Of a DNA stretch of 64,000 nt, positions 17,522 through 25,907 are shown piece after piece. Made by a program: the position numbers and the translations under genes. The first letter of the stretch is position 1. Each line of letters begins with the position of its first letter. The notes under the pieces were generated by a model that saw only the letters and a program-made list of their open reading frames with translations, was not told the DNA's origin and did not search any database. This DNA comes from Nocardioides kribbensis (lineage in GTDB: Bacteria; Actinomycetota; Actinomycetes; Propionibacteriales; Nocardioidaceae), in the NCBI RefSeq assembly GCF_015070375.1, contig NZ_JADCLL010000008.1:156334-220333 (forward strand), in the 5' to 3' direction.

Positions 17522-18190
17522 ATGACCGCCATCCTCTTCGGCTCCATCAGCACCATCGCCGACACCTCCGAGCTGCAGCGCGAGGCCTTCAACCGGGCCT
17601 TCGCCTCCCACGGCCTCGACTGGCAGTGGGGCCAGGAGGAGTACGCCGAGATGCTGGCCACCAGCGGGGGCCGCGACCGGATCGCCGAGCACGCGCGCAG
17701 CACCGGCGCCGACGTCGACGCCGACGCGGTGCACCAGACGAAGTCGGAGATCTTCCAGCAGCTGCTGGGCGAGGCCGACCTCACCCCGCGCGACGGGGTG
17801 GTCGAGACCATCGCCGCGGCGCGCGAGGCCGGCCACAAGGTCGCGCTGGTGACCACGACGTCGCGCGAGAACGTCATGGCCCTGGGCCGCGCCGTGGCCG
17901 ACCGGATCTCCTTCGACGACCTCGACCTCGTCGTCGACCGCACCCAGGTCGAGCAGCCCAAGCCCGACGGCGAGGCCTACACCTTCGCGCTGGCCGCCCT
18001 GGGCGAGCCGGCCGGCTCCTGCGTCGCGGTCGAGGACAACCTCGGCGGCGTCGAGGCGGCCGCCCGCGCCGGCCTCAGCGTCGTCGCCTTCCCCAACGCC
18101 AACACCGCCGGCCACGACTTCGAGCGCGCGACCGCCCGCCGCGACCGCCTCGAGCTGACCGACCTCCAGTCCTTCACCCAGACCGCCTGA
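17522..18190 (+). CDS. Degenerate HAD-fold protein, first gene of mys operon
   Basis: This 222-residue protein aligns along its whole length with CbbY-like HAD phosphatases, including the cap helix ([19 protein letters not shown]), motif II ([12 protein letters not shown]), the motif III Lys ([15 protein letters not shown]) and motif IV ([19 protein letters not shown]). Motif I, normally DxDGT with the nucleophilic Asp, reads [12 protein letters not shown] here: both catalytic Asp positions are replaced (by Gly and Ile). Phosphatase chemistry by the usual route is therefore unlikely; a binding, regulatory or new catalytic role is possible. It starts at ATG 17522, 23 bp before mysA, in an operon for mycosporine-like amino acids. 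Confidence 0.8.
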   Translation: MTAILFGSISTIADTSELQREAFNRAFASHGLDWQWGQEEYAEMLATSGGRDRIAEHARSTGADVDADAVHQTKSEIFQQLLGEADLTPRDGVVETIAAAREAGHKVALVTTTSRENVMALGRAVADRISFDDLDLVVDRTQVEQPKPDGEAYTFALAALGEPAGSCVAVEDNLGGVEAAARAGLSVVAFPNANTAGHDFERATARRDRLELTDLQSFTQTA

Positions 18191-18213
18191 CCCCGGCGAC
18201 CAGAGGAGCCGAG

Positions 18214-19482
18214 ATGACCCAGACCACCGACGTGCCCACCCCCGTGCCGGCGCAAGAGCCCGGCGCCCCGCTGGCCCGGCTCGAGGCCACCGAGACCGCC
18301 TTCCACGTGGAGGCCTACGAGAAGATCGACTACTCCCTGGTGATCGTGCCGGGCGTCTTCGACCCGGCCAACACCGAGCTCGCCGACACCTTCCGCGACT
18401 TCGGCCGCTGCCTGGCCGTCGTCGACGAGGCCGTCGATCGCCTGCACGGCGAGCGGATGGCGGCGTACTTCGCCCACCACGGCATCGCCCTCACCACGGT
18501 GCCGGTGCGGATCGCGGAGACCGCGAAGTCGCTGCGCACGCTGGAGCGCATCGTCGACGCCTTCGCCGACTTCGGGCTGATGCGCAAGGAGCAGGTACTG
18601 GTCGTCGGCGGCGGACTGACCACCGACGTGGCCGGCTTCGCGTGCGCCTCCTACAAGCGCTCCACCGACTACGTGCGCATCCCGACCACGCTGATCGGCC
18701 TCATCGACGCCAGCGTCTCGATCAAGGTCGGCGCCAACCACGGCAAGCACAAGAACCGCCTCGGCGCCTACCACGCCTCCAAGAAGGTGCTCCTCGACTT
18801 CTCGCTGCTGGAGACCCTGCCCGTCGACCAGGTGCGCAACGGCATCGCGGAGATCATCAAGATCGCCACCGTGGCCCACCTCGACACCTTCGAGGCGCTG
18901 GAGAAGTACGGCGAGGACCTGCTGCACACCGCCTTCGGCCACGCCGCCGACGGTGAGCACCTGCGCGAGGTCTCCGACCGGATCACCTACGACGCCATCC
19001 GCACCATGCTGGAGCTCGAGGTGCCCAACCTCCACGAGCTCGACCTCGACCGGGTCATCGCCTACGGCCACACCTGGAGCCCGACCCTCGAGCTGACCCC
19101 GTCGCCGCCGTTCTTCCACGGCCACGCGATCAGCATCGACATGGCCTTCTCGGCCACGATCGCCGAGCGGCGCGGCTACATCGGCGCCGACCAGCGCGAC
19201 CGGGTGCTGGCCCTCTTCAGCGGCCTCGGCCTGGCCGTCGACAGCCCCCTCTTCACCCCCGAGGTGCTGGAGAAGGCGACGGCGTCGATCCTGCAGACCC
19301 GCGACGGGCTGCTGCGTGCGGCCGTGCCGCGCCCGATCGGCACCTGCTACTTCGTCAACGACCTCGACGTGCCCGAGCTCGTCGAGATCCTCGCCGAGCA
19401 CAAGCGGGTCTGCGCGTCGTTGCCCCGCGGCGGCGAGGGCGTCGACCAGTACACCCGCGGCGAGACCCCGGCCGGTGCCTGA
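18214..19482 (+). CDS. mysA: Demethyl-4-deoxygadusol synthase (sugar phosphate cyclase)
   Basis: This 422-residue cyclase converts sedoheptulose 7-phosphate to demethyl-4-deoxygadusol, the first step to mycosporine-like amino acids. It has the NAD-binding [20 protein letters not shown] near residue 130, [37 protein letters not shown], and the zinc-ligand segments [22 protein letters not shown] and [15 protein letters not shown]. These agree closely with cyanobacterial DDGS rather than with dehydroquinate synthase or valiolone synthases. The C-terminal [16 protein letters not shown] is also typical of DDGS. It overlaps mysB by 8 bp. Start ATG 18214 follows AGAGGAG. Confidence 0.92.
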   Translation: MTQTTDVPTPVPAQEPGAPLARLEATETAFHVEAYEKIDYSLVIVPGVFDPANTELADTFRDFGRCLAVVDEAVDRLHGERMAAYFAHHGIALTTVPVRIAETAKSLRTLERIVDAFADFGLMRKEQVLVVGGGLTTDVAGFACASYKRSTDYVRIPTTLIGLIDASVSIKVGANHGKHKNRLGAYHASKKVLLDFSLLETLPVDQVRNGIAEIIKIATVAHLDTFEALEKYGEDLLHTAFGHAADGEHLREVSDRITYDAIRTMLELEVPNLHELDLDRVIAYGHTWSPTLELTPSPPFFHGHAISIDMAFSATIAERRGYIGADQRDRVLALFSGLGLAVDSPLFTPEVLEKATASILQTRDGLLRAAVPRPIGTCYFVNDLDVPELVEILAEHKRVCASLPRGGEGVDQYTRGETPAGA

Positions 19483-20311
19483 GCCGGTGCCGGGCCCGCG
19501 CCCGGTGACCCCGGTGGGGATCGCCGCCGCGCTGCTGGAGCGGGTCGAGGCCGGGCTGGCCGACGTCGCGGGCGTGCCCGACGACGTGCGGGCCGACCTG
19601 GCCCGGGCCCGGGCGATCGCCGGCGGCCTCGAGCCCTACCTCGAGGCCAGCACCTCCCCGGAGTCACCCGCCCTGGCGGCGCTCACCGAGCGCACCCGGG
19701 CCGAGGACTGGAGCGGGCGCAGCGGGGGCGTGCGCCTGGAGCAGGAGATGCTCTCCGGCCACGTCGAGGGGGCGCTGCTCCAGTTGCTGGTGCGCACCTC
19801 GCGCGCCCGCCGCGTGCTGGAGGTCGGCATGTTCACCGGCTACTCCGCGCTCGCCATGGCCGAGGCGCTGCCCGAGGGCGGCGAGGTCGTGGCGTGCGAG
19901 CTCGACGCCGCCGTCGCCGCCCTGGCCGCCGAGTGCTTCGCGGCCTCCCCGGCCGGCGGCCGCATCCGGGTCGAGGTGGGCCCGGCGCTCGACACGCTGC
20001 GCCGCCTGGCCGACGCGGGCGAGGTCTTCGACCTGGTCTTCGTCGACGCCGACAAGACCGGCTACGCCGCCTACGTCGACCTCCTCCTCGACACCGGCCT
20101 GCTCGCCGAGGACGGGCTGCTGGCCCTCGACAACACCCTGCTGCAGGGCGAGCCCTGGGCCGGCGGCCCCGGCGGCCCCGACGGCGAGGAGCAGGCGAGC
20201 GCCAACGGCCGCGCCGTGGCCGACCTCAACGCCGCGCTCGCCGCCGACCCCCGGGTGCAGCAGGTGCTCGTGCCGCTGCGCGACGGCGTGACGCTGGCCC
20301 GGCGGGTCTGA
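19475..20311 (+). CDS. mysB: O-methyltransferase forming 4-deoxygadusol
   Basis: This 278-residue class I SAM-dependent O-methyltransferase is of the caffeoyl-CoA type. It has an N-terminal helical part ([20 protein letters not shown]), motif I near residue 115 ([20 protein letters not shown]) and the metal-binding [20 protein letters not shown] near residue 190, then [16 protein letters not shown]. It methylates demethyl-4-deoxygadusol in the MAA pathway. GTG 19475 is the likely start, overlapping the mysA stop by 8 bp; mysC follows after 3 bp. Confidence 0.9.
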   Translation: MPEPVPGPRPVTPVGIAAALLERVEAGLADVAGVPDDVRADLARARAIAGGLEPYLEASTSPESPALAALTERTRAEDWSGRSGGVRLEQEMLSGHVEGALLQLLVRTSRARRVLEVGMFTGYSALAMAEALPEGGEVVACELDAAVAALAAECFAASPAGGRIRVEVGPALDTLRRLADAGEVFDLVFVDADKTGYAAYVDLLLDTGLLAEDGLLALDNTLLQGEPWAGGPGGPDGEEQASANGRAVADLNAALAADPRVQQVLVPLRDGVTLARRV

Positions 20312-20314
20312 GCC

Positions 20315-21661
20315 GTGGCCGTCCTCTCGAGCGCCGCGACCAGCGCGGTGACCCTCGCCAAGACCGTCGGCGCGCTGGCCCTGCTGCAGGCCACGCTGCC
20401 GGTCGACCTGGTCGTCACCGGCGTCGCCGCCGCGCGCGGGCGGGCCGCCCGCGGCACCCGACCCGACCCCGGCGCGACCGCAGCGCCGCGGCGTACGGTG
20501 CTGGTCAGCGGGGGGAAGATGACCAAGGCGCTGGAGATCGCGCGGCTGATGCACCTCGCGGGGCACCGGGTCGTCATGGTCGAGACCCGGCGCTACCGGC
20601 TCACCGGTCACCGCTTCTCGCGCGCCGTCGACGCCTTCCACGTCGTGCCCGACATCTCCTCGCCCGACTACGCCGCGGCGCTGCTGCGCGTGGTGCGGCA
20701 GGAGGGCGTGGACGTCTACGTGCCGGTCTGCTCGCCGGCCGCGAGCATCGCCGACGCCGAGGCCAAGCGGGTCCTGGAGCCGCACTGCGAGGTGGTCCAC
20801 CTCGACCCCGACGACCTGCGCCGCGTCGACGACAAGCACCTCTTCGCCGAGTCGGCCGCCGCGCTCGGCCTCGCGGTGCCCGACACCCACCGGATCACCG
20901 ACCCGCAGCAGGTGCTCGACTTCGACTTCTCGCGCTCCGCGCGGCCCTACATCCTCAAGTCCATCCCCTACGACCCCGTGCGCCGCCTCGACCTCACCCG
21001 CCTGCCGCTGGCGACCCGCGAGGAGACGGCCGCCCACCTGGCGCGGCTCCCGATCTCCCCGGAGCACCCCTTCATCCTCCAGGAGTTCGTGGAGGGCGAG
21101 GAGTACTGCACCCACGGCACCGTGCGCGACGGGCGGCTCCAGGTCTACATCTGCTGCCGCTCCTCGGCCTGGCAGCTGACCTACGAGATGGTCGACAAGC
21201 CCGCGATCCGGGAGTGGGTCGAGACCTACGTCGCGGCCCACGGCCTCACCGGGCAGCTGTCCTTCGACTTCATCGAGGACGCCGAGGGCGTCGTGCGGGC
21301 CATCGAGTGCAACCCGCGCACCCACTCCGCGATCACCCTGCTGCACGGCCATCCCGGCGTCGCGGCGGCCTACCTCGACGACGACGCCCCCGCCGTCGAG
21401 CCGCCCCTGGGCGGTCGGCCCACCCACTGGACCTACCACGAGCTGTGGCAGGGGCTGCGCCACCCGCGCACCCTGCCGGGCCGGTTGCGCACCCTCTCGC
21501 GCGGCCGCGACGCCGTGCTCGACCCCGCCGACCCGCTGCCCTTCCTCATGCTCCACCACGTGCACGTGCCGTCGCTGCTGCTGCAGAACCTGCGCCGGCT
21601 GCGGCCGTGGACCAAGGTCGACCTCAACATCGGCAAGCTCGTCGAGCCGGGAGGCGACTGA
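20315..21661 (+). CDS. mysC: ATP-grasp ligase, mycosporine-glycine synthase
   Basis: This 448-residue ATP-grasp protein joins glycine to 4-deoxygadusol. It has a hydrophobic N-terminal stretch (KTVGALALLQATLPVDLVV), shared with cyanobacterial MysC, then TVLVSGGKMTKALEIARLMH, ARPYILKSIPYDPVRRLDL, FILQEFVEGEEYCTHGTVRD and the metal-binding end SFDFIEDAEGVVRAIECNPR, THSAI. The hydrophobic N-terminus may attach it to the membrane. GTG 20315 is the start, and mysD begins 1 bp after the stop. Confidence 0.92.
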   Translation: MAVLSSAATSAVTLAKTVGALALLQATLPVDLVVTGVAAARGRAARGTRPDPGATAAPRRTVLVSGGKMTKALEIARLMHLAGHRVVMVETRRYRLTGHRFSRAVDAFHVVPDISSPDYAAALLRVVRQEGVDVYVPVCSPAASIADAEAKRVLEPHCEVVHLDPDDLRRVDDKHLFAESAAALGLAVPDTHRITDPQQVLDFDFSRSARPYILKSIPYDPVRRLDLTRLPLATREETAAHLARLPISPEHPFILQEFVEGEEYCTHGTVRDGRLQVYICCRSSAWQLTYEMVDKPAIREWVETYVAAHGLTGQLSFDFIEDAEGVVRAIECNPRTHSAITLLHGHPGVAAAYLDDDAPAVEPPLGGRPTHWTYHELWQGLRHPRTLPGRLRTLSRGRDAVLDPADPLPFLMLHHVHVPSLLLQNLRRLRPWTKVDLNIGKLVEPGGD

Positions 21662-21662
21662 C

Positions 21663-22760
21663 ATGGCAGAGCACAGCACCGAGCCGCACAGCACCGAGGC
21701 GCACAGCACCGGGCCGCACAGCACCGGACCCTTGCGGGTGCTCCACCTGGCCGGCTCCGCCGAGGACGACTTCCTCGCCGACGTCTCCCTGCTCTACGCC
21801 CGCGACTGCCTCACCGCCGTCGCCGACCCCGAGCGCTACGTCGCGCTCGTCGCCCACGTCAGCCCCGACGGGTCGTGGCGCTTCCCGGCCGACCTGTCGC
21901 CGGCCGCGCTGGCCGCCGCCGACCCGGTGCCCTTCGCCGAGGCCGTCGCCGTGGTCGCCGGGCTGGGCGTCGACCTGGTCGTGCCGCAGATGTTCTGCCT
22001 CTCGGGCATGACCCACCACCGCGCGCTGCTGGAGTTGCTCGGCCTGCCGTACGTCGGCAACCGGCCGGCCGTGATGGCGCTGGGCGCCGACAAGGCGCTG
22101 GCCCGCGCGGTGGTCGCCGACGCCGGCGTGAGGGTGCCGGAGGCCTACGTCGTGCCCGGCGGCCCGGAGGCCGGGGCGGCGGACCTGGCCCTGCCGGTGG
22201 TGGTCAAGCCGGTCGCGGCCGACAACTCGGTCGGGGTGAGCCTGGTCCACGAGCAGGGCGACCTGGCCGCGGCGGTCGAGGCCGCCCGCGAGCACGGTGG
22301 GCGCGCGCTGGTCGAGACCTACGTGCCGCTGGGGCGCGAGGTGCGCTGCGGCGTGGTCGAGGTCGACGGCGAGCTGGTGTGCCTGCCGCTGGAGGAGTAC
22401 GCCGTCGACACCGACACCAAGCCCGTGCGCGACCAGGCCGACAAGCTGCGCCGGGCCGACGACGGCGACCTCGCCCTCGTGGCCAAGGACGCCGAGCACG
22501 CGTGGATCGTCGACCCGGCGGACCCGGTCTGCGAGCGGGTCTGGACCGCCGCGCGGCTGGCCTACCGCGCGCTCGGCTGCCGCCACTACGGGCTCTTCGA
22601 CTTCCGCATCGACCCCGACGGCGAGCCGTGGTTCCTGGAGGCCGGCCTCTACTGCTCCTACGCCCGCACCAGCGTGGTCGCGGTGATGGCGCGGGCGGCC
22701 GGCATCGACCTGCCGCAGCTCTTCCGCCTCGCCGTCGACGACGCCCTCGCCCACCCCTGA
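21663..22760 (+). CDS. mysD: D-Ala-D-Ala-ligase-like MAA imine-forming ligase
   Basis: This 365-residue ATP-grasp ligase resembles MysD, which condenses an amino acid (Ser or Thr in known systems) onto mycosporine-glycine to give shinorine- or porphyra-334-type products. It shows DLVVPQMFCLSGMTHHRALL, LGLPYVGNRPAVMALGADK, LPVVVKPVAADNSVGVSLVH and FDFRIDPDGEPWFLEAGLYC. The first 23 residues are a repeat of HST[E/G][P/A] units encoded by a 15-bp tandem repeat, probably a disordered tail outside the catalytic domain. It is translationally linked to mysC; a dioxygenase follows after 55 bp. Confidence 0.91.
   Translation: MAEHSTEPHSTEAHSTGPHSTGPLRVLHLAGSAEDDFLADVSLLYARDCLTAVADPERYVALVAHVSPDGSWRFPADLSPAALAAADPVPFAEAVAVVAGLGVDLVVPQMFCLSGMTHHRALLELLGLPYVGNRPAVMALGADKALARAVVADAGVRVPEAYVVPGGPEAGAADLALPVVVKPVAADNSVGVSLVHEQGDLAAAVEAAREHGGRALVETYVPLGREVRCGVVEVDGELVCLPLEEYAVDTDTKPVRDQADKLRRADDGDLALVAKDAEHAWIVDPADPVCERVWTAARLAYRALGCRHYGLFDFRIDPDGEPWFLEAGLYCSYARTSVVAVMARAAGIDLPQLFRLAVDDALAHP
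21672..21731 (+). repeat. Four-copy 15-bp tandem repeat in mysD
   Basis: The unit CACAGCACCGRGSCG occurs four times in register, each encoding His-Ser-Thr-(Glu/Gly)-(Pro/Ala). Because 15 is divisible by 3, copy-number change would lengthen or shorten the MysD N-terminus without a frameshift. Confidence 0.9.
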
Positions 22761-22815
22761 CCCGACCGCCTGACGCGACCGCCCGACCCGACCGCCCGAC
22801 CCTGAGGAGAACCCC

Positions 22816-23589
22816 GTGGAGACCCAGATCCTGCAGCCCGTCGGCGCCCGCGTCAGCGACGTCGCCCTCGACGACCCGGAGCTGCGCGCCGCGCTGCCGG
22901 GCCTGCTGGCCGAGCACGGGGTCGTGGTGCTGCCGGGCCAGCAGGTCGGCAACGAGGAGTTCCTCGCCTTCCTGCGCTCGCTCGGCGAGCTGACCTTCAC
23001 CCAGGGCGAGACGCCCGTCGAGGGCCACCCCGACCTCAACCTGATCAGCAACGTCGGGCGCGAGACCCCGCCGCGCAGCACCTTCCACGTCGACACCAGC
23101 TACGTCGCGCGGCCCCCGGCGTACACCGCGCTGCGCGCGGTGAGCATCCCCGAGCGGGGCGGGGCCACGCAGTTCACCAACCAGTACCTCGCACTGGAGT
23201 CGCTCGACCCCGACCTGCGCGAGCGCGTCGAGGGCCGCACGATCACCCACGTCGTCACCGGTGTGGAGCTGGAGGAGGGCGACGAGTCCTCGGCCGAGCA
23301 CCCCGTCGTGCGGCCGCACCCCGTCACGGGCCGGCCCTCGCTCTACCTCACGACGCTCTCGCGGTGCGCCGCGGTCAGCGGGCTCGACGAGGAGGAGGCG
23401 GCGTCGCTGGTGGCCCGGCTCTACGAGCACTCGACGCGCCCCGAGAACACCCTCGACCACACCTGGGCCCCCCACGACGTGGTGATCTGGGACAACGCCT
23501 GCGTGCTGCACCGCGCCGACCACTCCGGTGTCGTCGGCGACCGCGTCATGCACCGCGGCATGGTCGCCGACCACGCCGTGCCCGCCTGA
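22816..23589 (+). CDS. TauD/TfdA-family Fe(II)/2-oxoglutarate dioxygenase
   Basis: This 257-residue protein has the iron-binding triad of the TauD family: His91-x-Asp93 in STFHVDTSY and a distal His232 in WDNACVLHRADHSG, with a 2-oxoglutarate-binding Arg around 247 in RVMHRGMV. EHGVVVLPGQQV near the N-terminus and GGATQFTNQYLALESL are family stretches. TauD enzymes hydroxylate or cleave C-H bonds with release of succinate and CO2. It follows mysD with its own GAGGAG and GTG 22816. In some MAA operons an oxygenase (MysH, phytanoyl-CoA-type) sits here; this one is of a different subfamily, so it may tailor the MAA product. Confidence 0.88.
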   Translation: METQILQPVGARVSDVALDDPELRAALPGLLAEHGVVVLPGQQVGNEEFLAFLRSLGELTFTQGETPVEGHPDLNLISNVGRETPPRSTFHVDTSYVARPPAYTALRAVSIPERGGATQFTNQYLALESLDPDLRERVEGRTITHVVTGVELEEGDESSAEHPVVRPHPVTGRPSLYLTTLSRCAAVSGLDEEEAASLVARLYEHSTRPENTLDHTWAPHDVVIWDNACVLHRADHSGVVGDRVMHRGMVADHAVPA

Positions 23590-23599
23590 GCCGTCCGGC

Positions 23600-24808
23600 T
23601 CAGCCCCGCGGCACCGCCAGGACCCCTCCCGGCATCCGCACCACGACCGTGACGCCCTCGCCCGGCCGGGCGTCGAGCTCGATCGAGCCGCCCCAGGCCT
23701 CGGCCATGCGCTGCGCCGCCGCGAGGCCCAGGCCCAGCCCCTGGTCCTCCCGGTGCAGCGAGAGCGACGACTTCGCGAAGGGCCGGCCGAGGGCGGCCAC
23801 GTCCTCGGGCGGGATGCCCTGGCCACTGTCGGAGACGATGATCTCGACCGTGGCCTCGTCGACGAGCCACGAGGCCACGAAGACGTCGGTGCCCGCGGCG
23901 GAGAACTTCGCCGCGTTGTCGACCACCCGCTCGAGCACCTCGCGGACCTCCGCCGCCGGTGCGAGCACGACGAGCCCGGGCGGCGTGGGGGCGCGGCGCA
24001 CGGCGATGCGGTGCCCGTGGCGGTAGGTGCGCCCCGAGGCGGTCTCCGCCACCAGGTCGAGGACGCGGTCGAGGTCGGTGGAGGGCCGGGCGCCGGGGCC
24101 GTCGGCAGCGCCGGCGTCACCGGCGTCGGTGCCGGCGCTGACGAGGGCGACCGCGTCGGTGGCGACGCGCCCGAGACGCTCCGTGGCGGCCTGCATGCGC
24201 TCCAGCACGCGCTGCTGCTGCGGGGTCAGCGGGCCGGGCCGTCCGTCCAGGAGCATCTCGACGGCCACCATCAGCACGGTCAGGGGTGTGCGGAGCTCGT
24301 GGGACAGCAGGGTCACCGCCGCGGTCGTGCGGGCGTCGAGGTCCTCGGCCGCCCGCTCGGCCTCGGAGGGGGCGGTGACGCCGTCGAGCGCGAGGGCCAG
24401 GCCGTCGGCGGCCTGGCGCAGCAGTCGCCGGTCGGCCGCCGTCCAGGCCCGCGGTGCCCTCGACCAGGTCACCAGGTGGCCCAGGTCGGGTGCGCCGGCC
24501 TCCTGCACGGTCACGGCGCCGAGGGCGCCCATCGCGCGCGGCCGGCCGCGGTGGTCGTGGAGCGTGGGGTTGGCGGTGGTGGTGCGCCTGTCGTCGGCGG
24601 GCTCGGCGCCCAGCTCCGCCCAGGCCGCGACCGGGGCCGAGCCGCCGCCCGGCTGCTGGAACCACGCCGAGTCGGTGCCCAGGGCGCCTCGCAGCCACTC
24701 CGCGGCCACCGCACCGAGGCCCTCGCGGCTCACCGGACCGTCGGCGCGGGCCGCCTCCAGACGGCGACCGAGCGCGTCCTGCCCGGCCGGCGCCGCGGCG
24801 TCAGCCAC
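23600..24808 (-). CDS. Soluble sensor histidine kinase
   Basis: This protein of about 402 residues has an N-terminal GAF-like region (WFQQPGGGSAPVAAWAELG, GALGAVTVQEAG), a HisKA helix with phosphoacceptor His near residue 170 (AVTLLSHELRTPLTVLMVAV), and a HATPase_c domain with N box ERVVDNAAKFSAAG, G1 IIVSDSGQGIP and G2 GLGLGLAAAQRM. No transmembrane segment is evident, so it is probably cytoplasmic. The GTG start at 24808 overlaps the 3' end of the HPt gene by 8 bp, making the two one operon. Confidence 0.88.
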   Translation of the reverse strand: MADAAAPAGQDALGRRLEAARADGPVSREGLGAVAAEWLRGALGTDSAWFQQPGGGSAPVAAWAELGAEPADDRRTTTANPTLHDHRGRPRAMGALGAVTVQEAGAPDLGHLVTWSRAPRAWTAADRRLLRQAADGLALALDGVTAPSEAERAAEDLDARTTAAVTLLSHELRTPLTVLMVAVEMLLDGRPGPLTPQQQRVLERMQAATERLGRVATDAVALVSAGTDAGDAGAADGPGARPSTDLDRVLDLVAETASGRTYRHGHRIAVRRAPTPPGLVVLAPAAEVREVLERVVDNAAKFSAAGTDVFVASWLVDEATVEIIVSDSGQGIPPEDVAALGRPFAKSSLSLHREDQGLGLGLAAAQRMAEAWGGSIELDARPGEGVTVVVRMPGGVLAVPRG

Positions 24809-25175
24809 GGGTCGGCGCGTCGGAGGTGGGCCGGGCCAGCCAGGAGCCGATCGCCCGCGCGGTCGAGTCCGCCACCTCGTCGAGGCGGTGGAGCCCGGTG
24901 CCGGCCGGCGACCGCTCCAGGGCGGTCGTCGTCGCGGCCAGGCGTCGGGCGCCGACCTGGGCGGCCGCCGAGCGCAGGGCGTGACACGCCCTGTGCAGCT
25001 CCTCCTCGCCGCCCTCGGACGCGGCGTGGTGCACGGCCGCGACACGAGCGCCGAGGCCGGCGACCAGGTCGCCCAGCACCTCCCGCGCGAGCGGTGCCCC
25101 CACGGCCTCGACGAGGTCGTCGGCGGCGAGCAGGGGCTCGGCGTCGGCGTCGCTCGACGGGGTCGCAGGGCACAT
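24801..25175 (-). CDS. HPt phosphotransfer protein
   Basis: This 124-residue all-helical protein has the HPt active-site pattern HALRSAAAQVGARRLA (H-x-L-[K/R]-[G/S]-x-[S/A]-x-x-x-G-A). HPt proteins carry phosphate between a receiver domain of a hybrid kinase and a final response regulator. It is co-transcribed with the downstream histidine kinase and divergent from a lipoprotein/hybrid-kinase pair. The receiver of that hybrid kinase is the obvious partner. ATG 25175 is the start. Confidence 0.82.
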   Translation of the reverse strand: MCPATPSSDADAEPLLAADDLVEAVGAPLAREVLGDLVAGLGARVAAVHHAASEGGEEELHRACHALRSAAAQVGARRLAATTTALERSPAGTGLHRLDEVADSTARAIGSWLARPTSDAPTRG

Positions 25176-25277
25176 GGGAGAAGGTCATCACGACGACGGC
25201 GTCGTGGAGCGGAATTTGACGAATTCTTGAGCCTGCATGTCCTGCTGAGCGCGGGGGAGCCTGCCGATCATGGGTCC

Positions 25278-25907
25278 GTGGACGACCTCACGACCCGACT
25301 CTCCCGCCCCGCCCGCGCCACGGTCCGGGTGGCCGCTCCGCTGGTGCTGCTGCTCGCGCTCGGCTCGGCCTGCTCCCCGGGGCCCGACGCCTCGAGCTCC
25401 GCGGCCGGCGCCCCGCCCGTGGCCGAGGTGACGACGCTGACCCCGGCCACGCTGGAGCCGGGCGACGAGGTGCCTGCGCCCACCGGGCCCGTCGTGCTCA
25501 CCATCAAGGGCGGCTCGGTGCACAACGTGGGCGACCGGCTCGAGCTCGACCGGGCGCTGCTCGACCGGCTGGGCTCGGTGTCCTACGAGGCCGACGACGA
25601 CCAGGCCACCGGTGGCCGCCGCACCTTCTCCGGCCCGCTGGTGGCCACGCTGCTGGAGGTGGCCGGGGCCGGTGACGCGACGGTCATGGCGACCCACGCG
25701 ATCAACGACTACACCGCCGACGTCCCGGTCTCCGACGCGTCGGCGTACCCGCTCATGCTGGCGACCCGCACCGACGGTGAGCCGATGGACGTGGCGGGCT
25801 ACGGGCCGACGCGCTTCGTCTACCCGACCGAGGGCGCCCCCGAGCTCGACAGCCCCGAGTACGACGCCCGGTGGGTGTGGCAGCTCGATCGGATCACCCT
25901 GCGATGA
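25278..25907 (+). CDS. Lipoprotein with molybdopterin-oxidoreductase-like domain
   Basis: This 209-residue protein has a lipoprotein signal (APLVLLLALGSAC) and a domain resembling the oxidoreductase molybdopterin-binding fold found next to sensor kinases: GPVVLTIKGGSVHNVGDRLE, RRTFSGPLVATLLEVAGAGD, ATHAINDYTADVPVSD and YGPTRFVYPTEGAPEL. No cofactor-ligating Cys is visible in that domain, so it is more likely a ligand-binding sensor than an enzyme. GTG 25278 is in frame; the nearby ATG 25270 is not. The stop overlaps the hybrid kinase start (ATGA), implying joint function as an extracytoplasmic input. Confidence 0.72.
   Translation: MDDLTTRLSRPARATVRVAAPLVLLLALGSACSPGPDASSSAAGAPPVAEVTTLTPATLEPGDEVPAPTGPVVLTIKGGSVHNVGDRLELDRALLDRLGSVSYEADDDQATGGRRTFSGPLVATLLEVAGAGDATVMATHAINDYTADVPVSDASAYPLMLATRTDGEPMDVAGYGPTRFVYPTEGAPELDSPEYDARWVWQLDRITLR

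Noticed and set aside
17522..18190. Annotating the HAD-like protein as an active phosphatase
   Set aside because: Both motif I Asp positions are replaced, so the usual phospho-aspartate mechanism is not available.
18214..19482. mysA as 3-dehydroquinate synthase or 2-epi-5-epi-valiolone synthase
   Set aside because: The zinc-ligand region, [19 protein letters not shown] and the terminal [11 protein letters not shown] agree with demethyl-4-deoxygadusol synthases, and mysB, mysC and mysD follow directly.
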